A stretch of DNA of 64,000 nucleotides, from NCBI RefSeq assembly GCF_020991365.1, contig NZ_JAJLRA010000012.1:62001-126000 (forward strand). The letters run 5' to 3'. Positions 9,312-19,800 of this stretch are shown piece after piece. The position numbers and the translations under genes are program-made. Under the pieces are notes generated by a model that made no database searches, was not told the origin of the DNA, and was given only the letters and a program-made list of their open reading frames with translations. The DNA comes from Streptacidiphilus sp. ASG 303 (GTDB taxonomy: Bacteria > Actinomycetota > Actinomycetes > Streptomycetales > Streptomycetaceae). Position 1 is the first letter of the stretch. Each line of letters begins with the position of its first letter.

Positions 9312-9905
9312 ATGACGTCACCCGCCCCGCAGGTCGCCCACAAGCGCAAGCGGACCCGTGACCCGGAAGGCAAGCGGGCCGCCATCATCGCGGCGGCCCG
9401 CGCCGTCTTCGCCGAGCGCGGCTTCGCCCGTGCGACCATCCGGGAGATCGCCCAGCGCGCAGGTGTCACCCACGGACTGGTCGTAATGCACTTCACGACC
9501 AAGGAGCGCTTGTTCGTCGCGGCCGTGCCGGGCCCCAGGGACCTGGCCGACAGCGTCGCCGGCGACCTCGAGGGACTGCCCGGGCGTGTGGCCCGGGCCT
9601 ACGTCGCCCGGATGGAGTCCGCCGACCAGGCGGACCCCTTCATCGCCCTGGTCCGCGCGGCCGCCGACCAGGAGGCCGCCAAAGCGCTGCTGCACGCCAT
9701 GCGCACCGAGAGCGTCGTCGCCTACCAGGAGCTGCTCACCGGCCCGGACGTCGACGTCAGGGTCGACATGGTGGGGTCCTTCCTCGTCGGCGTCACCCTC
9801 AGCCGGTACGTGCTGGCCGACGGGCCGCTGGCCGCGCTGACGCCGGAGGAGTTCACCGGCCTCCTCACCGACGGGCTGCGCGGGATCCTGTTCGGCGCCC
9901 CCTAG
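9312..9905 (+). CDS. TetR-family transcriptional regulator
   Basis: About 197 residues. The N-terminal TetR HTH reads KRAAIIAAARAVFAERGFAR, ATIREIAQRAGVTHGLVVMH and FTTKERLF. The C-terminal ligand domain is helical and includes LVRAAADQEAAKALLHAM and FLVGVTLSRYVLADGPLAAL, a pattern shared by many actinobacterial TetR repressors of efflux genes. Neither possible ATG (9297 or 9312) has a good ribosome-binding site, so translation may be near-leaderless; 9312 is preferred because the family similarity starts after it. It is divergent from the YhgE-like gene with the TGTCCA operator between them, implying autorepression and repression of that gene. Confidence 0.88.
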   Translation: MTSPAPQVAHKRKRTRDPEGKRAAIIAAARAVFAERGFARATIREIAQRAGVTHGLVVMHFTTKERLFVAAVPGPRDLADSVAGDLEGLPGRVARAYVARMESADQADPFIALVRAAADQEAAKALLHAMRTESVVAYQELLTGPDVDVRVDMVGSFLVGVTLSRYVLADGPLAALTPEEFTGLLTDGLRGILFGAP

Positions 9906-10352
9906 CGCTCCAGCGGCGTTTCGCCGTCCGGCCTGGTCGGAGGCGTCATGGGAAGCACGGGGGCCGGTGACGGGCCGGGTGCGGTCCTCCCGGAACGCCG
10001 CCTCTGCCGCGTGCGGTCGCCGCGGGTGCCGGCAGCGGCGGTGGACGGCTTGACGTCTGCGGCGCAGATCCCTGTCCGAGCCAGCCGCACCCCGTGGGCG
10101 CCGGAGCCGTCCGCGTCCGCCCGGCCGCCCGACGGCCTGCCGAGGGTGCTCCCCGGGGGCCGCCCGCTCCCGGGTTCCGACCCCGCACCCCGGGGTGCGG
10201 GGTCGGAATAGCCGACGTCTCGCGGGCGTCGTAACACCGGACGGGAAAGCCGTCGCCGGCCGGCCGGAGTCGCGGCCGGCGTGCGGGGTCCCGGGTCCGG
10301 AGGCCGCCGGGGACGCATCTCGGAAGCCGCACCCGACATGGAGGAGGACGCG
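9906..10352. other. Intergenic region holding a long palindrome
   Basis: No convincing gene in this stretch. Its main feature is the 34-bp palindrome at 10175-10208, listed separately. Confidence 0.5.
10175..10208. terminator. 34-bp perfect palindrome, likely terminator
   Basis: Left arm TTCCGACCCCGCACCCC at 10175-10191 and its exact reverse complement at 10192-10208, with no spacer. It lies 270 bp past the tetR stop and 145 bp before the zinc-ribbon gene. It probably acts as a terminator. The lack of a spacer and its distance from tetR leave other roles open. Confidence 0.55.
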
Positions 10353-10547
10353 ATGTCCGACCAGCTGACCGCCGAAGCGACGTGCACCCCCGGTGCCCCC
10401 GACGTCCTGCTCGCCCCGGTGGGTGGGGGGCCGACGGCGGACTGCGGGATCTGCGGCGAGCCGACCTTCCACCCGTCGTCGACGGAGGGCGTCGTCCACT
10501 GTCCGACCTGCGCATGGCAGCAGGCGGGCCGCTACTACTGCATGTGA
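10353..10547 (+). CDS. Small zinc-ribbon-like protein (hypothetical)
   Basis: 64 residues starting MSDQLTAEATCTPGAPDVLL, with GGAGGA 7-12 nt upstream of the ATG at 10353. The C-terminal half holds two Cys-x-x-Cys knuckles, CGICGEPTFHPSSTEGVVHC followed by PTCAWQ, and a terminal YYCM. Two CxxC pairs about 20 residues apart suggest a structural zinc ribbon. I do not recognise the family. It is convergent with the 3' end of the giant T7SS gene, 328 bp away. A role as a cognate factor or immunity protein is possible but nothing shows it. Confidence 0.6.
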   Translation: MSDQLTAEATCTPGAPDVLLAPVGGGPTADCGICGEPTFHPSSTEGVVHCPTCAWQQAGRYYCM

Positions 10548-10875
10548 GGCGGAACACCGCCGCAGGGCTGGGCGACGGTGCACCGTGGCGGTGTCATGGG
10601 ACCGGTCCCGCGGACCGGGTGGCCCCGTGACAGGCCGGCTCTGCGGTGGGTGGGGGAGGGACCGCGGCCTCGGACCCGGATGAGGTCCCAGGCCGCGGGC
10701 GCGGCGGCCCCGGTGGTGCTGACCGTTCCCGTGCCCGGTGCGGCCCAGGAGTCGATCGGGGCGGCGGCCGGTGCGGGGTCGGAGCCGCAACCCGGTCACC
10801 CTCCGGCCTTGCATCGGAGGCCTGGGGTCCGGCCGCGTGCCGTCGGGCATCGGGGCCGAGCGGCCCGGCCGGAGG
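10548..10875. other. Convergent intergenic region with hairpin
   Basis: This 328-bp spacer lies between the zinc-ribbon gene and the end of the giant gene. A stem CCGGTCC-CGC-GGACCGG at 10602-10618 could terminate either transcript. No immunity-type gene was found on the giant's strand downstream of it. Confidence 0.45.
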
Positions 10876-13800
10876 TCACCGGCGGGTCCGAGTCGCATTC
10901 GCTTTGCGATTGGCCTTTTCAATCCCTTTTCGAAGGGAATCGGGTCGGTCGGGCCCGAAGGCCCATCCCGGTGCCTCGGTCCCGACAGCCTTCTTGTAGA
11001 CATCGCGAACGAAGGTGGTGCAGTTGTATGTTATTAGATTGTATTTTCTTCCCTTGTTCTCCTCAATGTACCGGAGCGCCTTCCTCAGCTGCTCCGGAGT
11101 GATTTCCCTCGAGAAAGTCGCATTTGCATCCCGAGGGTCGTCATGGTTTCTGCGCACCTCTCCCGGGCTCGACTCGAGCGGTCGGGCCGTGTCGAATGCA
11201 CGGGGATAGAACCCGTATGTGGCCGAGGATTTATCAAGGCCCTTTTCGGCGCGTATCGTGACCCATGAGTGGCCCAGATTGACCAGTCTTCTGTTCACGA
11301 CCGTGTCCCCGACCTGCCTGACCTGGAGATCCAGGGTGTACCGCACGCCCGCTTCTCCCTGGTGCGGTATTCCTTCCACAGGCAGCAAGGGGATACGGGG
11401 CTCCTGGTGGATGCCGTCGTTGCGGAGTGCGTCCCCCCGGCGCCCTCCCGCCATACGGTTGACTTCCCCGGGGACGTGGGCATCGCGTCCACCCCGGGGT
11501 CGCCCGACCATGGCCTGGTACCCGGGGTCCTGCACCCAGCCGCGGCCCGCCACATAGTGCATTTCCTCGTATCCGGGCGGCCTGTACCGGTTGTTGTGCT
11601 CCTGGCCGGCGGGGCGGTACTGAGGGTCCGGTTCCCAGCCCCGGTCGGCGTGATACTGCCAGCCCGGCCCTGGCATGCGACGAAGGGCAGGGGGTCGGCC
11701 GCCCTCCGTCCTTCCCGCTTCGTCCGCGTTCTGCCCGTCCCGAGGCGGACCGGCGGCCGGGAGAGGAGCGCGTGCCGGCATGCCGGGCTGCACTGCTCCG
11801 TCCTGTCCGTCGTGGGGTCCCGAAGATGCGGGTCGCGAGACGGGGTCCACCCATGCGTGTTCGCGTGTCGTCGGCAGCGTGCGTGCGCGGATCTCCTCCC
11901 AGGTGAGCCCGTCGTCCCCCTGCGGATCCACGGATTCGCGACGGGGAGTGCCCCCACCGGGCCCGCCATGGCCGGCGGTTCGGACCAGGGTGTCGATGAT
12001 CTGCAGGTGGCGCCCGCGCAGGCCGTGGGACGGGAGGCCCTCGGGTGCAGGCTCGTCCATGTCGCCGAGAAGGCTGCCCTCCACATGCGCGCGGTTCGGG
12101 TTGGCCGCGTCCCGGTACTCGTCGCGGAGGCCCAGTTGGTGGGCCAGTTCGTGGGCGTATGCCACCGGCCGGGCGTCCACCTGCCACACCCGTTGCGTCA
12201 TCCTCGTGCCGGCGGTCGTGAGGTCCACGGTCATGTGGGGGGACGCGTCCGGTGCCACGCGCTCCACGGTGACGTGCAACCGGTCACCGACCGGCAGTCC
12301 CCGCTCGTCCGGCAGTCGGTGGGCCGGCGCGTTGAAGTACTCCTCGACACCCTGCCGAACGCGGTGCCACACGTCGTCGACCTCGTGCCCGTCGACGGAG
12401 CCGCGGAACGCCACCCGTACGGTCAGGTCGGTGACCGGCTCGCCCTTGAATCGGAACCGGCGCACGTCGAACGCGGAGTGCACCACTGTGCGCGGTGTCC
12501 GGTCCGGTTGCATGCCCGGTCGGATCCGCTCGCCCTGGCCGCCGTCCGGTTGACCCGCGCTGCTGCCGTGCTGATGCCCGGGTCCGTCGGCCTTGCCGCC
12601 TTCCTTGAGGTCCTGGCCGTGGCCTGAGGGAGGACCGTCCGCAACTCCGCTGCCCGTGCGGGGGGCGTCCCGGGCGTCGTCGAGGAGGGCGCCGTGATCG
12701 CCGGGGCCGGTGCGGATCCATTCAGCCGTGCCCGCCGGACCGGCGGAGGCGGCGGTCCGGGCGACCACGCGGCTGCCGTCCGGCTGGAGGACGACCTTCA
12801 GCGGGCCGGAGAAGGACCAGACGTCCCTGCCGGTCCGTGCGGCCAGCAACCGGGGAAGTGGTCCGTCCGCACCACTGTGCGAGAGGACCAGGACGATCGG
12901 GGTTGCGCGGGAGGCGTCCTGGCGGGCCAGGTCGTCGGACATCAGGGCGGCCGCCTCGTCGGCGTCGAGCCGCACGCTGCGCCCGTCGCCCGGAGACGCG
13001 GTGATGCCCCGTGCGTCGCCGTCGGCGATGACGAAGAGGGCGTTCCCGTCCCGGACGGGCCAGTCGCCGTCGGGCCACAGCAGCCCGAAGGCATCGGTGT
13101 GCTCCTCGACATGGAATCTGTCGGTGACCAGCGGGCCGGCGGGGCCGGGCTCCCGACGGGCCGGCCAGGCATAGTCCAATCCGGCCGTCCGTTCCGCTCC
13201 GTCGTGGGACGTCCGTCCCCTGACCGGGGTGCCGACCGCGCGCTCCGCGGTGTCCTGCGCCTGCTCCGGCGCGGGCGGGACGCTGCCGGTCGGCTCCTGT
13301 CCGCGGTTTCCGTGGGTGTCCGGTCGCCGCAAGGCGTCCGGAGCCGCCTGGGCCGGGCGTACCGACGCACCGTGTACCGCAGGTGCCGGTCCTGCGGGGC
13401 GGGCGTCCGGTGCCGTGGCGGGCCGGACATGCGAGGGTGCGCCGCCGGTTGGGCCGGTGCCGGGGGCCTTGGCGGTTGCCGGGTGGTGGCTCTGGAGGCT
13501 GCGGACGTCTGCGGGGTCGAGGGCGGGGGCGAGCGCGCGCAGCGTACGGGCGGCCGCCCGGATCCGGGCGTCGTCGGAGTCCTTCAGAGCCCTCGACAGC
13601 TCGCGCAGCCCTGCCACCAACCGGGTGTCCTGCCCGGCGGTCGGCCCTGCCGCCTCCTTGCCCTTGCCTGTGGCGTCGTCCTCGGACGGCTCGTGCCGCG
13701 CGATCGTGACGGCTGCCACGATCCGGCGTACGGCGTCCCGGTAGCCCGCCGAAGCCGTGTCGGACCCGATCACCGGGCGGTAGTCCAGCGCCTGGTGCAC

Positions 13801-16800
13801 CAGCCCCGAGGTGTCGAGGAACGCCTCGCGCACCCAGACGGCCGAGAGGGCGTTCTCCTGCGCCCACCGTGCCAGCGGCTCCGGCTCCGGCTCCTCCACG
13901 AGGGGTCCGTGGGCTGCCGACGCCTCCTGCGGTGTACCGGTGTGCTGCCAGGAGGCGTCGTCTGCCGAGGTGCCGCTCCCGGCGTCCGAGGCGTTCCGCG
14001 CCTGCCACGGAATCTCGGCCGGGTACTCCCGCAGCTCCTGCCGACGGGCGCCCGTTTCGGTGATCTCCTCCGGGCCGGGACCGCCGAGGCCCTCCGCGGA
14101 GAAGTCGATGCCCTCCACAGAGAAGTCGAGGCGCTCGGCCTGCTGTCCGAAATGCCGAGAGGCCGTATGGTCGTCCGATCCCCTTGATCCGAAGTCAGGG
14201 AGCCTGATGGTGCCGGTGGCCTGCCGTGGATCGGGCTTGTTTCTCCCGTACCAGTCGGACTCGTACTGCGGGGCGGTGGCCTCGATCGAATCGGACAGCA
14301 GATCCATGGCCTGACCGGACTCCAGCGCGTCGGTGATCTGTTCCAGGGACCGCCCGCCCTGGAACAGTGCCAGCATGTCCTTGAAGATCACCGGCTTGAA
14401 GCCGGCGGCCAGGAGCAGTCGCGGCAGCAGTACGTGGACGTTGAGCCGCCGGTTGGTGTCGTCGTACGGGTGGATGATGTGGATGGTCCGCACCACCCAA
14501 CCGATGGCCTTCAACTGCTCCCGTGGGCTCTGCGCGGTGTCGAGCTTCTCGTAGAAGCGATCGAAGACCTCGTCCACGATCCTCTCGACCTCTGAGTCCT
14601 TGTAAAGGGTCTCGTTCCACATCACGTCCGTCTCGGACCCGAAGTGGCCGGTCCAGGTGAGCGAGTCGGGCAGGATGCCGAAACGCAGCAGAAGGTCCGC
14701 CTTGACCATGAGTCTCCTGCCGCTGACCTCTTCCTCGAGCACCGAGGGCGTGGGGGAGTCGGCACGAAGCGGATAATTGGTGGTGTACCCGGCGGCGCCG
14801 GATCTGTCCGTCTTCTCCTTCAACTGGGAGCCCACGGTGTCGTGCATGGCCTCGTACATGCTGAAGTCGACACGGTCACCGACGGTCGCCGGATCGTTCA
14901 GGTAGCGCTCGTAGGCGGCATTCATGCTGCCCTGAAATCCCGGCGACTGCTGGTGGTCGTACAGTTCCCCGGGGTTGTCGGGGTGCTTCTGTCGTGCCTC
15001 CTCGTGGTGCAGGGGATCGAGTTGCAGGCGGTACCACTCCTCGCGGGGCAGCACATCCTCCAGGCGTGCGGCCCGCTCGGCGCCCTGGGGGGTGCTCTGC
15101 CGAGAGATCTGCGGCGGGGCATCCTCCGAGGCGAGGTCCTGACCGTGGTCGGCCCCGGGATGTCCGACGTCCTGGTGCAGCGGCTGCGGCACTCCGTCGA
15201 CCGCCTGCGGCGACCCCGGCTCTCGGTTCTCCGGGCGGAGCGCCGTCTCGACGGCCTGACCGCCGAGCAGCGCGGCGTCCGGCGTCGTGGCAGGCCGGAC
15301 GTGTGCGGGTGCGCCGCCGACCCGGGCGCTGCGTCCCAGGCCCGCGAGGTGCCGGGCCACAGTCTCCTGGCGGCCCGTGCTGCTGCCCCGGGTGAACGCC
15401 GCCCCCAGGGAGGACGCCAGGTGCCGGTAGGCCGTGTGCACCTGTGCGGGCGTCACCTGCTGTCGACTCATCCTCTCCATCCAGGTGTTCACCGAATGGA
15501 CGAAAATGTCGTCCACCTCGGCGATCCGCTCACCGCCGTACAGGGTGTCGGCGATGAGGCCGGTCCGGTCCCCTTCGGGCCCGAAGGGGACCGGACCCGC
15601 AGGGGGCACCTCGTGGTCGTGCTGTCCGACGGCCACCTCCGGCGAGTGCGCAGGCGGCTTCGCGCCGTCCGGCACGTGCTCTGGCACGGTGAAGCCGAGG
15701 TGGCGGCCGATCGCGATGAGGTCGTCCCGGGCGAAGCCGCGGTCGCTGGGCGTCAGGTTGAGTGCGCCCAACTCGGCCGTCTTCGCCAGCTTCACCGCTC
15801 CGCTGTCGCCGCTGTCGAGCCAGGGCAGAGGGATTTCCGATTTCTTTTCGGCCACCTTGTTGGTGATCCACTGGCCGGAGAGGGTGGGGACCTTGGAAAC
15901 GGTGATCCGCTGGTAGCCGATGTGCTTGTGCCAGTCCTGCAGACGAGTTGCCTGCAGGTTCCCCTTCTCTTCCAGATAACGGACGTTGTGGCCGATCAGT
16001 GCGTACGGCTCCAGGTTGCCGCTGCGGAAGCCGAGGTGCTTGAGGCCCGAACCGCTCTGCCTGGCCAAGTGGTCGAAGACCTTGAACTGGTCGGCGCGAC
16101 CGCCGTGGGGGAAGTGTGCGCGCCAGGCATCGGACTTCCAGAACTCGGTCATGTCGAAGACGTTGTGGTGTTCTGCGGCCAATCGCCGGTAGGCGTCGGA
16201 GCCCGGCCGTCTGTCACCTGCCAGGACGATCGTGGTGTCCGGGGGCAGGAGGCTCACGAGCTGCCGGATGCCGGTGAGGCTGGTGTCATGCTGCGGGTGG
16301 GCACCGCCGCGCTTGCCGCTGAACCGTGACCACAGCACCACGTGCGTGCCCTTCACGGGCAGCCCGACCTGCTCCAGGAAGGCGACGACCCGGCTGTCCG
16401 GGATGTCGGTCAGCCCCCAGGCGGAGCGGATCTTCGCCGTCTCATGCCCCTGTGCCTTCCAGCGGGTTGCGACCTCAAGGCTGGCCCGCGTGACCGCATG
16501 CTGGAAGTGGAGGCTGCGAAGGTTCGCCGGCACCGGCGGGATGACGTCCTCGTACGGCAGCGGCTGCGTCCTGCGCCCCGCCACCCGCGTGTACAGACCG
16601 TGCGGGTCGTCGGAGTGGTGGACGTGGACACGGGCCAGCTCGTTCGCCAGTCTGGCATGGAACCTTTCATCGCCCTCCATGGGGTCCGTCCTGGTGCCGG
16701 CCTGGTCCGGGTTGAGGCGGGCCTCCTCTTTGAGCTGTTTGGTGACCTCCTTGTTCCACTGCGCCCTCACCTGCGCCTCCAGCGTCGATCGCAGGAAGTC

Positions 16801-19800
16801 GCCGACCTGGTCCGGGTGCTTCGGTCCGGCCAGCACGGTGACGTGCAGCTTCGGGTTGAGCACCATCGCCGCGGACACGGCGAACATGTCGCCGGTGAAG
16901 TTGGCCGCCGTGACCAGCATGCCGCGGTGAGGACCGGGCCCGGCGAAGAACGTGTCCTTGAGGTCGTCCAGCACCGCGTCGAGACGCGCTATGTCAGTCG
17001 GGGAGGCGCCGAACTTCTCCCACTTCGCGTGCAGTACCGCCACCTGGTTCCGGCTGGTGCCGACCTTGTCCAGCGTCTCCTTGAAGCGTTGGACGGTGGA
17101 CACGTCCTCGCGAGCCCCCTTCGAGGTCGCGGGGGTCGCTGCGGACCACCGGACGTCGAGGCCGGATCGCAGCCCCAGCGTTCCGACGCTGCCCCGATCG
17201 AGCGACCAGAGGAGGTCGAACAGGTCCTTGTCCTGCTTCTCACCGGTCCGCACCACGAACGAGAGGGCCTTGTCCACGACGGCGTCCATGTCCGACGCCA
17301 CGGTTATGCCCTGGATGTCGGCGGTGCCGGTGTAGAGGGTGAGCGTGGGGCCGATGGTGATCTCGACGCCGTCGATGTACCCGGTCAGGGCCCGCTTGTC
17401 CTTGGAGTCTGCCGTGAAGTCCGTCAACTCGCTGTCCGGCCGTGCCTCGCGGATCGCCGTGTTGACCTGTTCGGCCAGGTCGGCCACGTACGGGATCTCG
17501 GCACGGAAGTCCAGGTCGGCGACGGGGCGCGGGCTGGCATGCTTGAGAGCGATCTGCGCTCCGCCGGCCAGCATCACCGGCTGGTTCAGCCTGTCGCGCA
17601 TCAGCTTGCTGAACCAGCCGCCGATCTCGAACTTGACCTCCTTGGAGATCTCCGGCACCGGCGGGACGGCCGCGTCCCCGGTGCCGGCGGGCAGCCTGCT
17701 CGGTCCGGCCTCTGCGGCCGCAGACGCGGTGTCGGCGATCAGCGACACGTCGAAGCGCACGGTCTGCGGGTGCGTGCCGTTGTTGTACGTGAAGAGCAGT
17801 TTGTGATTGCCGGGTTTGAAATGCGAGCTGCCGCTCGTCCTCACCGCTGTCCTCAACCCGTCCGGGGCGCCTATGGCGGTCATGATTCGTTCGACGAGTT
17901 GGGCACCGCTCACGCTGGTGCCGGTGATCGGTACGGTGAGCCGCCCCTGGCCTTGGAGGGCGGCCTCGTAGGCGTTCTTCAGGTCCTGGGCCATGTCCGC
18001 CGCGACAGCTGCCTTGAAAGGGGCGCCGCCGTGCAACCGGGGCAGATCGTGGCCGAGCAGGTAGGCGGCGATGTCCGCGGCCACTCCCCTGGTCGTCGTG
18101 GAGGAAAGGGAGCCGTCCGCCGCGAGCGCCCGCCGGGCGTGGAGCACCGTGTCGACATCCACGTGTGCGGTGCCAGGAGCCTCGCGCTGCAACTGGAGGT
18201 TCACCTCGTGGTAGAGGTCGGTCTCCGGTGACAGCTCACCCCTGGACGACGAGATCTCGGCTCCTGACGGACGGGGCACATCGGCGGGGAGGGGGGTGGC
18301 GGAGTGTTCGGCCGCCGTCTCCGGTCCCAGCGGGTCGCGGTCCCCGGTGCCGTCCTCCGGTCCACGGTCCCGCCGAGGTGTTCCGAATGCGCGGTCGTGC
18401 TGCGGTTCCCCGAACAGGGGCACCGTTTCACTCCCGGGCCTCGGGCCGGAGGCGTCCGCAGACCAACCCGGCTGCAGGCCCGTGCTCTGCTCGGAGCCGT
18501 GCGCGGCTGCCGGGAGGGCCGGGGAGGGATGGAACGCCATCCATTCGCCCGCCCCGCCGTCAGCCCTGTGCATGACCCCCAGGTGCGTGTACACGATGCT
18601 GGTCGGGGCGTAGACGATGCGTCCGGTCGACGCAGCGAGGCGTGTTGCCACCGTTCGGCTGCCGGCCGCCCTGTCCCCGGTGGAGCAGGACACCAGGACG
18701 ATGGGACTGTCCTCGGGGAGTCGGGAGAAGCTCGGGCGACGCCTGATGTAGCCGCCCAACTGCTTCCCGTCGACATGAATCGTGCCGGCGCCGGTCTGCA
18801 GGACCACCGAGGTCTCGGTGCCGTGGGCGTTGAAGAAGTACGGCGTGCGGCCAGGGTGTGCCTCGACCCACGGCAGCGGTCGACTGCTGCCTTCGACCGC
18901 CCTTTGATGACGGTCGTCCTCGCTGTGGGGATACCGCCAGTAGTGCGTGGTGCTGGTGAGACCCGCTTGGACGGACTCGCGGCGGGCCTGGTCCGTCGGC
19001 GTGTGCGAGGCGCGGCCCACCGGCCGGTGGGCGGCGTCGAAGATGGTGTAGGTGACCACATCGCTGTCCGTGACGGCGGCGTGCCCGGATACCACCACCC
19101 CTGGCGGCGGGGCGTCCGCGGTGCGGGCACCGTCCGGTCGCGGCCCCAGGTCGTCAGGGCGGCTGAGGATCCACCCCCCTGCGGCCTCCAGTCCCTCGAA
19201 GGGCCTGTTCATGACGATCAGGCGGCGGCCGTCCTTCCAGGGCACCACCTCCAGGGGCCCGCTGAAGGCCCACACGTCCCGGTCCGTCCGTGCGGCGAGC
19301 AGACGCGGCAACAGCAGCCCTCCTGCGCCGCCGTGCGAGAGCAGCAGCACGACCGGGGCCCCTGGGATGATCTTGCTCCGGTCGATGTCCGCCGCCATCC
19401 GCGCGGCGGACTCCTCCGCGTCGAGCCGGGCAGTCTCCCCGCCGCCGAGCTGGACGGTCATGCCCTCGGCGTCGCCCAGGGCCATGACGAAGACGGCTTC
19501 GCCCGAGCCCCCCGCCCGCCAGGGAGGCGTCTCCGGCGATCTGTACAGAGTTCCGCCGTCTGTGCTCTCCAGGATGAAGAGATGGTCGGTGACCAGCAGG
19601 CCCTCCCGGCCGGCCGGCCATGTCGCCCGGTCGGCCGACGGGGTGTAGTCGAGGCCCAGCACGGGTGTGGTGCCGCCGACGGCCGTGCTCCCCGTCAGCA
19701 GAGTGCTGACAGGCAGTGCCGAGGCGTCCGCAGGGCCCGGGTCCCCGGTCCTCCGGGATGCCGGGACCCTCAGCAACGAGACGGTGAAGTCGAGATCGTG

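Noticed and set aside
10876-11100. AT-rich stretch at the giant gene 3' end as an insertion-sequence scar
   Set aside because: No inverted repeats, target duplication or transposase remnant; the frame stays coding with a recognisable His/Cys domain.
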